Notes: generated by a model from the letters alone, not told the origin. Counted from the stretch's first letter, positions 14,638-24,297 are shown. The stretch: DNA of 36,736 nucleotides from Acinetobacter sp. UBA3106 (GCA_002365595.1 DFAM01000019.1:22658-59393); one strand, 5' to 3'. Translations and numbers: made by a program.

Positions 14638-15561
14638 TTACCACCACATGGCAATCAGACCACTCACCAGCATGAAGCCTAATATTGTACTTAACATTAA
14701 AGCGCTGAGTGCTTTATCCCCAAGTCCATAGTTCTGTCCTAAAATACCGAACGCAATCGGCATGGGTAACGCAGCAAGCAACGTTCCGGCATAACGCATT
14801 TCCTGACTGACATTCGGCAAAAGACTGAACAAGAGAAAAATGGTCAGTGGCATCAGTACAATTTTAATCAGCACCAACGTCATGCTTTGTAAATCTACCG
14901 CTTTTAAGCTCATTCCAACCAGACTTCCCCCAATGACAAAGAGCGCAATCGGAGAAGCGGTCTTGCCCAACATTTCCAAAGCCTGAACAATGGAAGATGG
15001 AAGTTGAATATTCAAGATCACACACAACATGCCAAACACGATCGACAAAATGACCGGATTTTTAATCACGTTGTATAAGGTCTGCTTGAGCAATCCAGAG
15101 GTCGCCCGATGTTGATGAATGCCTGCTTCGGCAATGATCAGGGTCAAAGTCATAATCAGCAGGTTTTCAATAATCAGGGTTAAGGACAGATAAATTGCTG
15201 CATGTTGTCCAATCAACATCATAAGAATGGCTGTGCCAATAAATCCGGTATTGGACATGGATGCACCCATGGACAATACGCCAGACTCGGTCAAACGACA
15301 TTGAAAATATTGAAGGTACAGTACAAATGCAAAGGCAAAAACCAGCAGTGATCCCCCGCCATAAGCGATGAAATAACTGGGATGCCAGATTTCATCAAAA
15401 TGCTTACTGGCTAAGGCTTGCAATAAAAATGCCGGCAAGGATATTTTAAAAACAAACTGGCTTAAACCTTTGATATGTTCAGCTAAAATAAATTCGAATT
15501 TTACGCAGATAAATCCCAATAGAAGCAGCAGGCAAATCGGTAAAATTACACTTAAAACCAC
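14638..15561 (-). CDS. AEC-family (auxin efflux carrier type) transporter
   Basis: 307 residues with about ten membrane helices in two five-helix halves, as in AEC carriers. Recognisable points are the N-terminal LPICLLLLLGFICVKFEFI, ISLPAFLLQALA, the MSNTGFIGTAI motif with its helix-breaking Asn/Gly, and the mirrored FVIGGSLVGMSL and AALPMPIAFGILGQNYG in the second half. Bacterial members export or exchange small carboxylates such as malate; the substrate here cannot be read. It is the last gene of the apparent porin-receptor-reductase-exporter group, 58 nt after the ene-reductase and closed by a strong terminator. Confidence 0.87.
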   Translation of the reverse strand: MVLSVILPICLLLLLGFICVKFEFILAEHIKGLSQFVFKISLPAFLLQALASKHFDEIWHPSYFIAYGGGSLLVFAFAFVLYLQYFQCRLTESGVLSMGASMSNTGFIGTAILMMLIGQHAAIYLSLTLIIENLLIMTLTLIIAEAGIHQHRATSGLLKQTLYNVIKNPVILSIVFGMLCVILNIQLPSSIVQALEMLGKTASPIALFVIGGSLVGMSLKAVDLQSMTLVLIKIVLMPLTIFLLFSLLPNVSQEMRYAGTLLAALPMPIAFGILGQNYGLGDKALSALMLSTILGFMLVSGLIAMWW

Positions 15562-15619
15562 AACTACTCCTTGTCGTTAAATCAACTTATTTCAGCTCAA
15601 TCACTGCCATTTAAAGCAA

Positions 15620-16741
15620 TCAATTTTGGTGTTGAAAAGGTTTAAACAATGATTTCAAACCATGCGGCTGACAACGCAAATATTGTGGTGAAATTTCAAT
15701 AGGTGCATCCAAGGTCGCCGCAGCATGCCAAGGCCAACGAGGATCGTAAAGCATGGCACGGGCAAGACCAATGGCATCCGCCTGCCCTGTCTGTAAAATA
15801 TGTTCAGCTTGCGTAGCTTCAGTAATTAAACCTACGGCAATGACGGGAATATTGACTGCCTGTTTAATTGCATGAGCAAAAGGAACCTGATAATTGACAC
15901 CAATTTCAATCTGCTGCTGTGCATGCAGACCGCCACTGGACACATGAATATAGACTGCACCCAACTGCTGCAAGGCTTTGGACAAACCGACCGAAGATTC
16001 AATATCCCAGCTGTCTTTTCCATCCATCCAGTCAGTCGCTGAAATACGCACCCCGACCGGATAATCCGCCGGTACTGCATTTTTTATGGCTTGCAGCACT
16101 TCAAGCGTTAGACGAATACGGTTTTCAAAACTGCCGCCATATTCATCAGTACGCTTATTCGACAGTGGCGACATAAATTGATGCAACAAATAACCATGGG
16201 CTGCATGCACTTCAATCAAATCAAATCCGGCATCTACCGCACGCACGGCAGCATCGGCAAAGTCCTGAATCACTTTCTGGATTTCATCTTTACTCAGCGC
16301 ATGCGGTGGGTGATCGGTTGGGTTAAATGGCAAATCACTGGCAGAAACGGTTTGCCAGCCCTGAGCTTCATCCGGCTTAAATTGACCTTTTCCATCCCAG
16401 GGTTTATCCGTTGAGGCTTTACGTCCTGCATGTGCCAGTTGAATGGCCACCGGCATGGGAGATAAAGACTTCACCTTAGCCAAAAGCGCTTTCATCTGGG
16501 CACGTTGCAAATCATTCCACAGACCTAAATCGGCATAACTAATTCGACCTTCAGGCTGAACCGCAGTAGCTTCGATAATACACATGCCAGCGCCTGACAA
16601 AGCATAATTTGCCCATTGCTGTTCATGCCAATACGTGACTTCACCCTGTTCAGTTGCCGAATACTGGCACATTGGAGCAATTACAATTTTATTATTCAGT
16701 TTTAACGAACCAAATTGAATCGGTTGAAATAATAACGCCAC
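15620..16741 (-). CDS. Old yellow enzyme, YqjM/NamA class ene-reductase
   Basis: An FMN flavoprotein that reduces activated C=C bonds of unsaturated aldehydes, ketones or nitro compounds with NAD(P)H. The class marker APMCQYSA puts C25 and Y27 where YqjM has C26 and Y28. HxxH-type substrate binding is in HAAHGYLLHQF, and SPLSNKRTDEYGGSFENRIR is the OYE signature. At 373 residues it is slightly longer than YqjM. The start is GTG (frame GTG-GCG-TTA), supported by TAAGGAG 6 nt upstream, and lies 13 nt after the receptor stop, so it is operonic. It may detoxify an electrophile entering through the porin or receptor. Confidence 0.9.
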   Translation of the reverse strand: MALLFQPIQFGSLKLNNKIVIAPMCQYSATEQGEVTYWHEQQWANYALSGAGMCIIEATAVQPEGRISYADLGLWNDLQRAQMKALLAKVKSLSPMPVAIQLAHAGRKASTDKPWDGKGQFKPDEAQGWQTVSASDLPFNPTDHPPHALSKDEIQKVIQDFADAAVRAVDAGFDLIEVHAAHGYLLHQFMSPLSNKRTDEYGGSFENRIRLTLEVLQAIKNAVPADYPVGVRISATDWMDGKDSWDIESSVGLSKALQQLGAVYIHVSSGGLHAQQQIEIGVNYQVPFAHAIKQAVNIPVIAVGLITEATQAEHILQTGQADAIGLARAMLYDPRWPWHAAATLDAPIEISPQYLRCQPHGLKSLFKPFQHQN

Positions 16742-16754
16742 ACCAAACTCCTTA

Positions 16755-18860
16755 TTAAAATGCTTTGCTCAGACTTAATCCTGCACTCCAGTTCAAACCA
16801 TCTGCGGGTTCAAAGAAGCGCCCATTACCGTCATTTACAATCACGGAACCGACATAGTTCCGATCAAATAAATTATCTACTCGAGCAAAACTACGAACTT
16901 TCCAATCGTCATTCTTCCATATATAGCCGACATTAGCTGATACTGTCGTGTAACTTGGAGCCGTATCGGTATTGGCATCATCTACATAAATTTTGTCCAT
17001 GTAACGGACATCTACCCCTGCATTAAAGCCAGTTTCCGGCTGCCAGCGCAAAGCTGCAAAGGCCTGATTTTTGGCAATGCCGGGTATTTTTGTACCTTTC
17101 TGCACAGTACTGGCTGGAATTGCGGCATCAAAAGTGGCATCAATAAAACTATAACTGGCCTCCGCCTTTAAGTCCTGCCATAGATTTTTATTCCAGGACA
17201 GCTCAACCCCTTCACGCAAGGTTTTATCTGCATTTTTATAGGTAGCCCGTCCATCAATCGTGCCTGCCGAGACAATGTCATCTTTGGTTTTAGACTGGAA
17301 AATGGCAGCAGTAAAATGACCTAAGGAATTTGTACTCTTTAAACCCAGTTCATAGTTATCGCTGCTGGCCGCGGTTAAATTGAAATTCATTCCCTCATTT
17401 GCAGAATAAGCCATTTCAGTAAAGGTCGGTGTTTCAAAACCTTTGGCATAACTTGCATAGGCATTGAGATCAGGGTTAATCTTCCAGCTTAAAGCGACAG
17501 ACGGCAGCACTTTGTCATAGTCGGTCTTGCCACTATCATCCCCGTTGCCGGTCACAATATAGTGATCATTGGACTCATAATGCACATTGCTATAGCGTAA
17601 ACCGCTATCTAAAGTCCAGTTGGGCATAAAATCCCAAGAAGCTTGCAGATAAGGGTCCAGGTTCCAGAGAATATTTTGTTCATCCCGGCGTAGGTCGCCT
17701 TTTACGCCAAATTGATTATTGGCGTTGAAATTTTCATAACCCTGGCGGTCTTCATCCATATAGTCAAAGGCCAAGCCAGCAGTGAACCGGGTATTGGGCA
17801 ATAAGTCCTTGCCTGTCCAGCGCAGATCGGTACCGTAATAATCACGGCTAAAATCAATCACCCCGCCTGCATGTCTTGGATTATTTTGAGGCGCCCGAGG
17901 AATCGATTGATATTGTGTGACTTCACGATGTCCCAAATAGGCCATTGCATTGATTTCATGCTGGTCATTTATCGGTTTTGACCAGGTTAAGCCGGTTTGA
18001 GTCTGATTAATTTCTTTGCGCACATCGTAAATATTTGCCGCATCATTGACCTGTTTAGGATTGGCTTGCCATTGCTCGCGACTTAAACCTTGCGGATCAT
18101 CGGCATTGATATCAACATGATTTACAATCCAGTTGACTTTAGATCCGTCTTCTAAATCCCAGGTCAGTTTGGCATTGCTGAGAACTTTGCGTGCAGCGCT
18201 ATGGTCGCGATAACCATCGGTATCAAAATAAGATGAACTCACCACATAACTCGGTTCACTGGCTTTTTCTGCCCCGCCTTGCAGGATGATATCGGCACGG
18301 CTTTTCTGGTGACTGCCACCTGAATAACCGACTTCAATAGAATCTTTGCCTTGACCTTGTTTGGTCGAAGTTAAAATCGTCCCGCCAGATGAGTTGCCAT
18401 ACAGTGCAGAGAATGGTCCACCCAGTATTTCCACATGATCTAGACTGCTTAAATCGATATTTGAAGTTTGTCCCTGGCCATCCGGCATGGTTGCGGGAAT
18501 ACCATCAACATATAAACGGATGCCCCGCACTCCAAAAGTAGAACGTGCACCAAAGCCACGCATGGAAATCTGTAAATCCTGAGCATAATTTTCACGATTA
18601 TTCAGTTGTAAGCCCGGCACACCTTTTAAGGTCTCCGATAGGTTGACCTCTAGATTATTGTCATTGTTTTTTTGATCAATTCGATATACTGAAGCCGGTG
18701 TTTGCAACCAAGCAGTATCGGTACGCGTGGCTTCAATTTTTATGGTAGGCAGTAAAACAGGCTCCGTAGAACCTGTTTCTGCATATAAGCTTTGGCAGAT
18801 ACATGCCGTTAGGCAAAGTAAAGTCATATTGATGGGCATCACGTGATATTTACCTTGCAT
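16755..18860 (-). CDS. TonB-dependent outer-membrane receptor
   Basis: 701 residues: signal sequence up to about QSLYA, then a plug domain (about 35-165) containing RTDTAWLQTPASVYRID, VPGLQLNNRENYAQDLQISM and GPFSALYGNSSGGTI, and a 22-strand barrel ending in the aromatic C-terminus SLSKAF. These receptors use TonB-ExbBD energy to import siderophores, vitamins, metals or other scarce ligands; this substrate is not identifiable. FxRVDNLFDRNYVGSV is the usual last-strand signature. It starts 20 nt after the porin gene and is followed 13 nt later by the ene-reductase. No Fur box was recognised nearby, so iron is not the obvious ligand. Confidence 0.88.
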   Translation of the reverse strand: MQGKYHVMPINMTLLCLTACICQSLYAETGSTEPVLLPTIKIEATRTDTAWLQTPASVYRIDQKNNDNNLEVNLSETLKGVPGLQLNNRENYAQDLQISMRGFGARSTFGVRGIRLYVDGIPATMPDGQGQTSNIDLSSLDHVEILGGPFSALYGNSSGGTILTSTKQGQGKDSIEVGYSGGSHQKSRADIILQGGAEKASEPSYVVSSSYFDTDGYRDHSAARKVLSNAKLTWDLEDGSKVNWIVNHVDINADDPQGLSREQWQANPKQVNDAANIYDVRKEINQTQTGLTWSKPINDQHEINAMAYLGHREVTQYQSIPRAPQNNPRHAGGVIDFSRDYYGTDLRWTGKDLLPNTRFTAGLAFDYMDEDRQGYENFNANNQFGVKGDLRRDEQNILWNLDPYLQASWDFMPNWTLDSGLRYSNVHYESNDHYIVTGNGDDSGKTDYDKVLPSVALSWKINPDLNAYASYAKGFETPTFTEMAYSANEGMNFNLTAASSDNYELGLKSTNSLGHFTAAIFQSKTKDDIVSAGTIDGRATYKNADKTLREGVELSWNKNLWQDLKAEASYSFIDATFDAAIPASTVQKGTKIPGIAKNQAFAALRWQPETGFNAGVDVRYMDKIYVDDANTDTAPSYTTVSANVGYIWKNDDWKVRSFARVDNLFDRNYVGSVIVNDGNGRFFEPADGLNWSAGLSLSKAF

Positions 18861-18880
18861 GGGCAGCTCTCTATGTCATA

Positions 18881-20137
18881 TTAAAATACTACTTTAGAGC
18901 TTAAACCAAGTACCAAGGCATCGTCCACGTTATTTGTAGCGCCTGGGTTAATAACATATTGAATGTTAGGACGAAGCATTAACCATTTGGTTGGATAATG
19001 GCTATAGTTCAATTCAATATTGTATTCGGCACTGGCATTAAATGCAGGATTAGTCACACGGTCATTTACGTGCACACGGTTTACACCCAGACCTAAAATG
19101 TCATTCGGCTGAGAATCGAATAGACCAATATATTTCACACCGATTTGCTGTGAATTATCGACCTTATTGGTGGTACGGTCATGCCAGGTAAAGTTGGCAA
19201 AGCTATGCAAACCTTGCTTGCCAGAACCTGTCGAGGTCAATTGCTGTTCTACTGCTAACCAACCGCCAAATGTACGATTTTTTGCGTCAGATGTGTTCGC
19301 AATATCTTTTTGGTTTTTCAAATCATCAGCTGTGTTATAGATACCACCGACACGGTAGCTGCCTGGTAAGCCATTCACAAATGATTTTGGCTGCCATACC
19401 ACTTCTACAGGAATAGTTAGCCCATCAGCATTGTCGGTATCCAAATTCCAGCCATGACGTTCCAAAGCATTTTCAGGGTTATATTCATAGACACCCACTT
19501 GGGTAAATACTTCAGGCGTTACCTGATATTTCACCCGACCACCCCATTGTGCAACAGGGGTATTCATCCAGATATTGCCTTGCCATTTACCCATTTGTGC
19601 AGCACAAAATGCAGTACTTTGGAAATCGCAAGCCATTACGTTAAAGTCCATACCCAGACCTAAACGCCCCACTTTGACACTCACGCCTTGATCTTTAAAA
19701 TTCTTTTCAATCGATAATTCGCTTAAACGAGTTTTTTGGTTGCCACGGCCAAAGTTTGCCTGAACATTGGCAAGTTGCGGCACCTCACCTTGCAAATCAT
19801 CGACTGTGGTACTTTGTCCTTGGCGTGTGCTCACTGCAGCACGAATGGTGACACCTTCCCAACCGGCAAGTTTTTCCATATCGAAAGTTGAACCTAACCA
19901 GAACTGGCTGGCTACAGTCGGATCATTCCCCTCATCACGACCACCATCGGCTAAATAGGCAACATCAGCAGCAATATTGGCATCAAACTTCACCCCTTGC
20001 GCAGCCAGTTCGGTACGTTTACCGTTCCAGTCCCCCAACAAATACTGACCATTAGGGTCAAATGCTTCAGCCGCTTGAGTTTGGGTCATGGCTGTCAACA
20101 CAAAGGCTGGCAATAAAGCTAGACTAATTTTTTTCAT
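18881..20137 (-). CDS. OprB-family carbohydrate-type porin
   Basis: 418 residues from the ATG giving signal peptide MKKISLALLPAFVLTAMTQT (cleavage near QA-AEA). The N-terminal LGDWNGKRTELAAQGVKFD is the hallmark of OprB porins, followed by an alternating beta-barrel and terminal SSKVVF. Related porins pass glucose and other sugars. The in-frame TTG four codons upstream is rejected in favour of the signal-peptide ATG, although the SD is weak. It is the first gene of the minus-strand group. A perfect palindrome lies 35-53 nt upstream and may bind a repressor. gcd lies about 15 kb away and is not linked. Confidence 0.87.
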   Translation of the reverse strand: MKKISLALLPAFVLTAMTQTQAAEAFDPNGQYLLGDWNGKRTELAAQGVKFDANIAADVAYLADGGRDEGNDPTVASQFWLGSTFDMEKLAGWEGVTIRAAVSTRQGQSTTVDDLQGEVPQLANVQANFGRGNQKTRLSELSIEKNFKDQGVSVKVGRLGLGMDFNVMACDFQSTAFCAAQMGKWQGNIWMNTPVAQWGGRVKYQVTPEVFTQVGVYEYNPENALERHGWNLDTDNADGLTIPVEVVWQPKSFVNGLPGSYRVGGIYNTADDLKNQKDIANTSDAKNRTFGGWLAVEQQLTSTGSGKQGLHSFANFTWHDRTTNKVDNSQQIGVKYIGLFDSQPNDILGLGVNRVHVNDRVTNPAFNASAEYNIELNYSHYPTKWLMLRPNIQYVINPGATNNVDDALVLGLSSKVVF

Positions 20138-20171
20138 AAGAAAAACCAAAAATGCAAAGTTTCAGTTAGAA

Positions 20172-20190
20172 ATCGATTCATTGAATCGAT
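20172..20190. promoter_or_regulatory. Perfect palindrome upstream of the porin operon
   Basis: ATCGATTCA-T-TGAATCGAT: nine-base arms around one base, centred 44 nt before the porin ATG and next to AT-rich, -10-like sequence (ATAATAAT). Position and symmetry suit an operator for a dimeric repressor; no regulator gene is adjacent. Confidence 0.55.
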
Positions 20191-20542
20191 ATTATTATGT
20201 GAAAATTACCTAATTTTTAGCCACTTATGTCAGCATTTTTTTTATCACTAATTAAATAAAAAGTTATGAATTAATAAAAACAAATAACTATTAGTTTTAA
20301 TATAGGTATATATATTGTTATTTTTCATAATTTTAAGTAACAAATATTAAAATTCAAACTCATCATATTGAAAATATATTCTGGCGGTTCAATTAGACCA
20401 ATTGATACATTTTTAACCTATTTATAAAATTTAAGCTCTTCCCCTAAAAGTCTTGCTTTACTCTGCACAATTCAAAAGCAGCTCTTGTATTCCTTGCCGG
20501 ATAACCCGATATAAGCTTTATCTATAGAATTTTGAACTGCAA
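20191..20542. other. AT-rich divergent intergenic region
   Basis: About 350 nt between the porin operon (minus) and mutM (plus). It should hold both promoters, but no convincing -35/-10 pair, gene or repeat was found. Long A/T runs could be bendable DNA. Confidence 0.4.
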
Positions 20543-21397
20543 ATGCCCGAATTACCCGAAGTCGAAACGACTAAAACAAGTTTACTTCCCTTGTTAGAGC
20601 AAACTGTCCTGAATGTTGAAGTACGTCAATCCAGTTTGCGCTGGCCTATTCCAGATAATATTCAAAAACTTAAAGGTCAAAAATTACTGCAGTTGACCCG
20701 TCGTTCCAAATATATTCTGGCTGAATTTGAACAAGACAGTATGCTTTGGCATTTGGGTATGTCGGGTAGTTTTCGCTTGTGTGAGAAAAACACTGAACTG
20801 CGCAAACACGATCACTTGATTATTCAATTTGAAGATATTGAACTGCGTTATCACGACCCACGCCGTTTTGGCTGCATTTTATGGCTTGATCAAAACTCTC
20901 AAACAAAATTAATCGATACTTTAGGTCCTGAACCCTTAAGTGACGCATTTAATGCCGAATATCTGTTTGAAAAATTTAAAAAGAAAAATGTCGCTGCCAA
21001 AGTAGCCATTATGGATAATCATATTGTCGTGGGCGTAGGCAATATTTACGCAACTGAGAGTCTGTTTAATGTCGGTATTCACCCTGCCCAGCCCGCTTCA
21101 AGTTTAACTCGCACGCAAATTGAAAAACTGGTCATCGAAATTAAGCGTATTTTAAAACAGGCGATTGATTTAGGCGGTTCGACCTTACGTGACTATACTA
21201 ATGCCATGGGTGAAAATGGTTATTTCCAGCAGACCCTGTTGGCTTATGGTCGTGCTGGCGAGATGTGCGTCAATTGCGAAACCACTTTGGAAAATTTAAA
21301 GCTCGGACAACGTGCATCGGTATTTTGTCCCGAGTGTCAGCCTTTGAAAAAAGTTAAAATAGCGAGCAAGACTCCATCCAAAGGAAATAAAGCATGA
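20543..21397 (+). CDS. mutM: Formamidopyrimidine-DNA glycosylase (Fpg)
   Basis: Removes 8-oxoguanine and ring-opened purines from DNA and cuts the strand by beta/delta elimination. The N-terminus MPELPEVETTK carries the catalytic Pro2 and Glu3. The H2TH region (VGVGNIYATESLFNVGIHP) and the C-terminal zinc finger (CVNC at about 254-257, CPEC at about 273-276) are both present. At 284 residues it exceeds the usual 269-275 because of a Lys-rich tail after the zinc finger. The stop overlaps the start of the parvulin gene by 4 nt (ATGA), so the two are translationally coupled. Confidence 0.97.
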   Translation: MPELPEVETTKTSLLPLLEQTVLNVEVRQSSLRWPIPDNIQKLKGQKLLQLTRRSKYILAEFEQDSMLWHLGMSGSFRLCEKNTELRKHDHLIIQFEDIELRYHDPRRFGCILWLDQNSQTKLIDTLGPEPLSDAFNAEYLFEKFKKKNVAAKVAIMDNHIVVGVGNIYATESLFNVGIHPAQPASSLTRTQIEKLVIEIKRILKQAIDLGGSTLRDYTNAMGENGYFQQTLLAYGRAGEMCVNCETTLENLKLGQRASVFCPECQPLKKVKIASKTPSKGNKA

Positions 21398-21672
21398 AAT
21401 CTGCCATCGTCCGTCATATTTTAGTCAAAGATAAAGAACTGGCCGAACAGCTGAAAAAGAAAATTAAAGCCGGTGCAGATTTTGCCAAAATTGCCAAACA
21501 GCATTCTACCTGTCCATCGGGTAAAAAAGGTGGTGAACTGGGTGATATTAAAAAAGGTCAGCTAGTCGGTCCGATTGATAAAGCTGTGTTTACTTTGCCT
21601 GAACGTGAACTGCATGGCCCGATTAAAAGTCAGTTTGGCTGGCATTTACTGGAAATTAAATTTCGGATGTAA
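21394..21672 (+). CDS. Small PpiC-type parvulin peptidyl-prolyl isomerase, 92 aa
   Basis: A single rotamase domain with no signal peptide, so cytoplasmic, resembling E. coli PpiC (93 aa). Features: VRHILVKDKELAEQL, ADFAKIAKQHSTCPSGKKGG (the parvulin Cys), GELGDIKKGQLVGPIDKAV and a C-terminal SQFGWHLLEI with the conserved His. It speeds proline cis-trans isomerisation. It shares ATGA with the end of mutM. The functional reason for the pairing is not evident. A palindromic repeat begins inside its stop codon. Confidence 0.93.
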   Translation: MKSAIVRHILVKDKELAEQLKKKIKAGADFAKIAKQHSTCPSGKKGGELGDIKKGQLVGPIDKAVFTLPERELHGPIKSQFGWHLLEIKFRM

Positions 21673-21742
21673 TCCCCCTAAATCCCCCTTTTCCAAAGGG
21701 GGACTGCCCCCTCCCTTTATTAACGGGAGGTTGGGAGGGATT
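21671..21742. repeat. C/G-tract palindromic intergenic repeat
   Basis: Nested inverted repeats: outer AATCCC/GGGATT, inner CCCCCTTT/AAAGGGGG and CCTCCC/GGGAGG. Together they form a branched hairpin in an otherwise AT-rich genome. A relative is at 32738-32773. It is probably a REP-like, non-autonomous repeat. Confidence 0.75.
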
Positions 21743-21745
21743 CTA

Positions 21746-21775
21746 TAAAAAGGTATCTCAAGATGCCTTTTTTAT
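21746..21775. terminator. Bidirectional intrinsic terminator
   Basis: AAAAAGGTATC pairs with GATGCCTTTTT over TCAA. It serves the parvulin gene (plus) and mscL (minus). Confidence 0.85.
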
Positions 21776-21783
21776 AAATAAAA

Positions 21784-22221
21784 TTAAAGTTGTGGGCGTT
21801 TTTTCAATTCATCACGAATTTCACGTAACAATTCGATATCAGCCGGTGTAGTTGGAGTTTCCTCAACTGGTCCTTCTTGTTTACGTAACCGGTTCATAAG
21901 TTTAACCAGCAAGAATACGACCCAGGCCAAGATTAAGAAGTTAATTAAAATCGTTAAAAAGTTCCCGTAAGTCAGTACGTTTACACCCGCCTTTGTTAAG
22001 GCATCTAATGATTGTAAATTATCCGGGTTCTTTCCTAATACAAAGAATTTCTGGGTGAAATCTACGCCACCGCCTGTGATTACGGTAATTAAAGGCATAA
22101 TAATGTCTTTAACCAATGAGTCGATGATTTTACTAAAAGCACCACCAATAATGACACCAATCGCTAAATCCATCATATTGCCTTTAATGGCAAACTCTTT
22201 AAATTCTTGAATAATACTCAT
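21784..22221 (-). CDS. mscL: Large-conductance mechanosensitive channel MscL
   Basis: A pentameric inner-membrane pore that opens under membrane tension to release solutes on osmotic downshock. The N-terminal FKEFAIKGNMMDLAIGVIIGGAF is the amphipathic helix plus TM1 with the hydrophobic constriction. VKDIIMPLI follows, then a periplasmic loop, then TM2 (ILINFLILAWVVFLLVKLMN), and the cytoplasmic bundle helix after EETPTTPADIELLREIRDEL. 145 residues is the normal size. Monocistronic, convergent with mutM-ppi. Confidence 0.97.
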   Translation of the reverse strand: MSIIQEFKEFAIKGNMMDLAIGVIIGGAFSKIIDSLVKDIIMPLITVITGGGVDFTQKFFVLGKNPDNLQSLDALTKAGVNVLTYGNFLTILINFLILAWVVFLLVKLMNRLRKQEGPVEETPTTPADIELLREIRDELKKRPQL

Positions 22222-22368
22222 GACTTTCTCCAGTTTATCTTTAAAGCATTCTTTATTAATATATTTTGAGAACCGTATGATGCACTAATGCATTTATAAC
22301 AGGTCATAATTACCTGTAATTTACGTGGAATTTAACCTCTTGAACATATTGCTTATCTAATTATAAAC

Positions 22369-22404
22369 AAAAAAAAATGCTACCACTGACGTGATAGCAT
22401 TTTG
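22369..22404 (-). terminator. Intrinsic terminator of typA
   Basis: On minus: GCTATCAC-GTCA-GTGGTAGC stem followed by a run of T, about 30 nt after the typA stop at 22433. Confidence 0.85.
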
Positions 22405-22432
22405 CAATTCTTAATTTAATTAAATCAACAGA

Positions 22433-24265
22433 TTAAGAACGGTTACGTTTACGTTCGTTTTCAGTCAACCAACGCTTACGGATACGGATTGACTTAGGTG
22501 TTACTTCAACTAATTCATCGTCTTCAATGAATTCAAGTGCTTGCTCTAGCGTGTATTCAATTGCAGGAACAAGTGTTAACGCATCATCCGTACCAGAAGC
22601 ACGTACGTTAGTTAACTGTTTTGCTTTAGTTGGGTTAACAACCATATCGTCTGAACGAGAGTTAATACCTACGATCATACCTTCGTAGACTTCTAACTGA
22701 GGTTTAGCGAATAGACGACCACGGTCTTGCAAGCTGAACAATGCATAGCCCAAGCAAGTACCTTGAACCATAGAGATCAACACACCATTTTGACGTTTTG
22801 CAACAGTACCTTGTTTCATTGGACCGTAATGCGAGAAGCTTGATGTCATGATCCCTGTACCAGAAGTCATGGTCAAGAACTCAGAACGGAAACCAATCAA
22901 GCCACGTGAAGGAACAGTTGCTTCAATACGGATACGGCCTTTACCGTCAACTTCCATATTGGTCATTTCGCCTTTACGGTGACCCATTTGTTCCATTACA
23001 GAACCTTGGTGTTGTTCTTCAACGTCGAAAGTTACGTTTTCATACGGTTCTTGCATTTGACCGTCAACTTCTTTCAAGATTACTTGTGGACGAGACACGC
23101 CCATTTCGAAACCTTCACGACGCATGTTTTCGATCAATACTGAAAGGTGAAGTTCACCACGACCCGATACTTTGAAACGGTCTGGAGAATCAGTATCTTC
23201 AACACGAAGTGCTACGTTGTGGATCAACTCACGGTCTAGACGTTCACGGATATTACGTGAAGTCACGAATTTACCTTCTTTACCAGCAAACGGTGAGTTG
23301 TTTACCTGGAATGTCATCGATACTGTAGGTTCGTCTACAGACAATGGCGGTAAAGCTTCAACATTTTTAGGATCACAGATTGTGTCAGAGATATGAAGTT
23401 CATCAATACCTGTTACACATACGATGTCACCTGCATTCGCTTCTTCAACATCAACACGATCAAGACCGTGGTAACCCATGATTTTTAAGATACGACCGTT
23501 ACGTGTCTTACCTTCTTTATCAATTACAGTTACTTGTGTGTTCAATTTAACTGAACCGCGTTGAATACGACCTACACCGATAACACCTACGAAGCTGTTA
23601 TAGTCAAGTGAAGAGATCTGCATTTGGAATGGACCATCAACGTCAACAGCTGGTGGTTCAACGATGTCTACGATTGTTTGGAACAATGGAGTCATGTCAT
23701 CAGCAAGTTCTTCTGGAGAAGGACCAGCAACACCACGTAGACCAGATGCATATACCACTGGGAAGTCTAACTGTTCGTCAGTACCGCCTAGGTTATCGAA
23801 CAAATCGAATACTTGGTCAATGACCCAGTCTGGACGCGCGCTTGGCTTGTCAACTTTGTTGATAATTACGATTGGTTTCAAACCACGTGCGAACGCTTTT
23901 TGCGTTACGAAACGAGTTTGTGGCATCGGGCCTTCTTGTGAATCCACAAGAAGAAGTACGCAATCCACCATAGAAAGTACACGTTCAACTTCACCACCGA
24001 AGTCGGCGTGTCCCGGGGTGTCCACGATGTTGATACGGTATTCAGTGTTTGTACGCGCATCAGTCCATTTAATTGCAGTGTTTTTTGCAAGAATGGTAAT
24101 ACCGCGTTCAGACTCGATAGCGCCCGAATCCATGACACGCTCGATCTCACCCGCGCGATCACCGAGAGCACCTGATTGTTGCAAAAGTTTGTCTACAAGA
24201 GTGGTTTTACCATGATCGACGTGCGCAATAATGGCGATGTTACGGAGAGTTTTAATATCTGACAT
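22433..24265 (-). CDS. typA: Translational GTPase TypA/BipA
   Basis: A ribosome-binding GTPase of the EF-G type, needed for ribosome assembly and growth in the cold or under stress. Domains in order: G domain (1-200) with AHVDHGKTT, RGITI, DTPGHADFGGE and NKVD; a beta-barrel domain II; EF-G-like domains III and V (RGELHLSVLIENMRREG, VPSRGLIGFRSEFLT); and the BipA-specific C-terminal domain, ending in a basic tail (KSIRIRKRWL). At 610 residues it is full length. TATAAT lies 33 nt before the ATG on the minus strand. Confidence 0.98.
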   Translation of the reverse strand: MSDIKTLRNIAIIAHVDHGKTTLVDKLLQQSGALGDRAGEIERVMDSGAIESERGITILAKNTAIKWTDARTNTEYRINIVDTPGHADFGGEVERVLSMVDCVLLLVDSQEGPMPQTRFVTQKAFARGLKPIVIINKVDKPSARPDWVIDQVFDLFDNLGGTDEQLDFPVVYASGLRGVAGPSPEELADDMTPLFQTIVDIVEPPAVDVDGPFQMQISSLDYNSFVGVIGVGRIQRGSVKLNTQVTVIDKEGKTRNGRILKIMGYHGLDRVDVEEANAGDIVCVTGIDELHISDTICDPKNVEALPPLSVDEPTVSMTFQVNNSPFAGKEGKFVTSRNIRERLDRELIHNVALRVEDTDSPDRFKVSGRGELHLSVLIENMRREGFEMGVSRPQVILKEVDGQMQEPYENVTFDVEEQHQGSVMEQMGHRKGEMTNMEVDGKGRIRIEATVPSRGLIGFRSEFLTMTSGTGIMTSSFSHYGPMKQGTVAKRQNGVLISMVQGTCLGYALFSLQDRGRLFAKPQLEVYEGMIVGINSRSDDMVVNPTKAKQLTNVRASGTDDALTLVPAIEYTLEQALEFIEDDELVEVTPKSIRIRKRWLTENERKRNRS

Positions 24266-24297
24266 GTAAATTCGATACGTATTAAATTTGAGGGCAA

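Noticed and set aside
23664..24215. 183-codon open frame on plus inside typA
   Set aside because: It is antisense to a well-conserved GTPase and its translation is low-complexity Ser/Arg-rich; a shadow of typA codon use.
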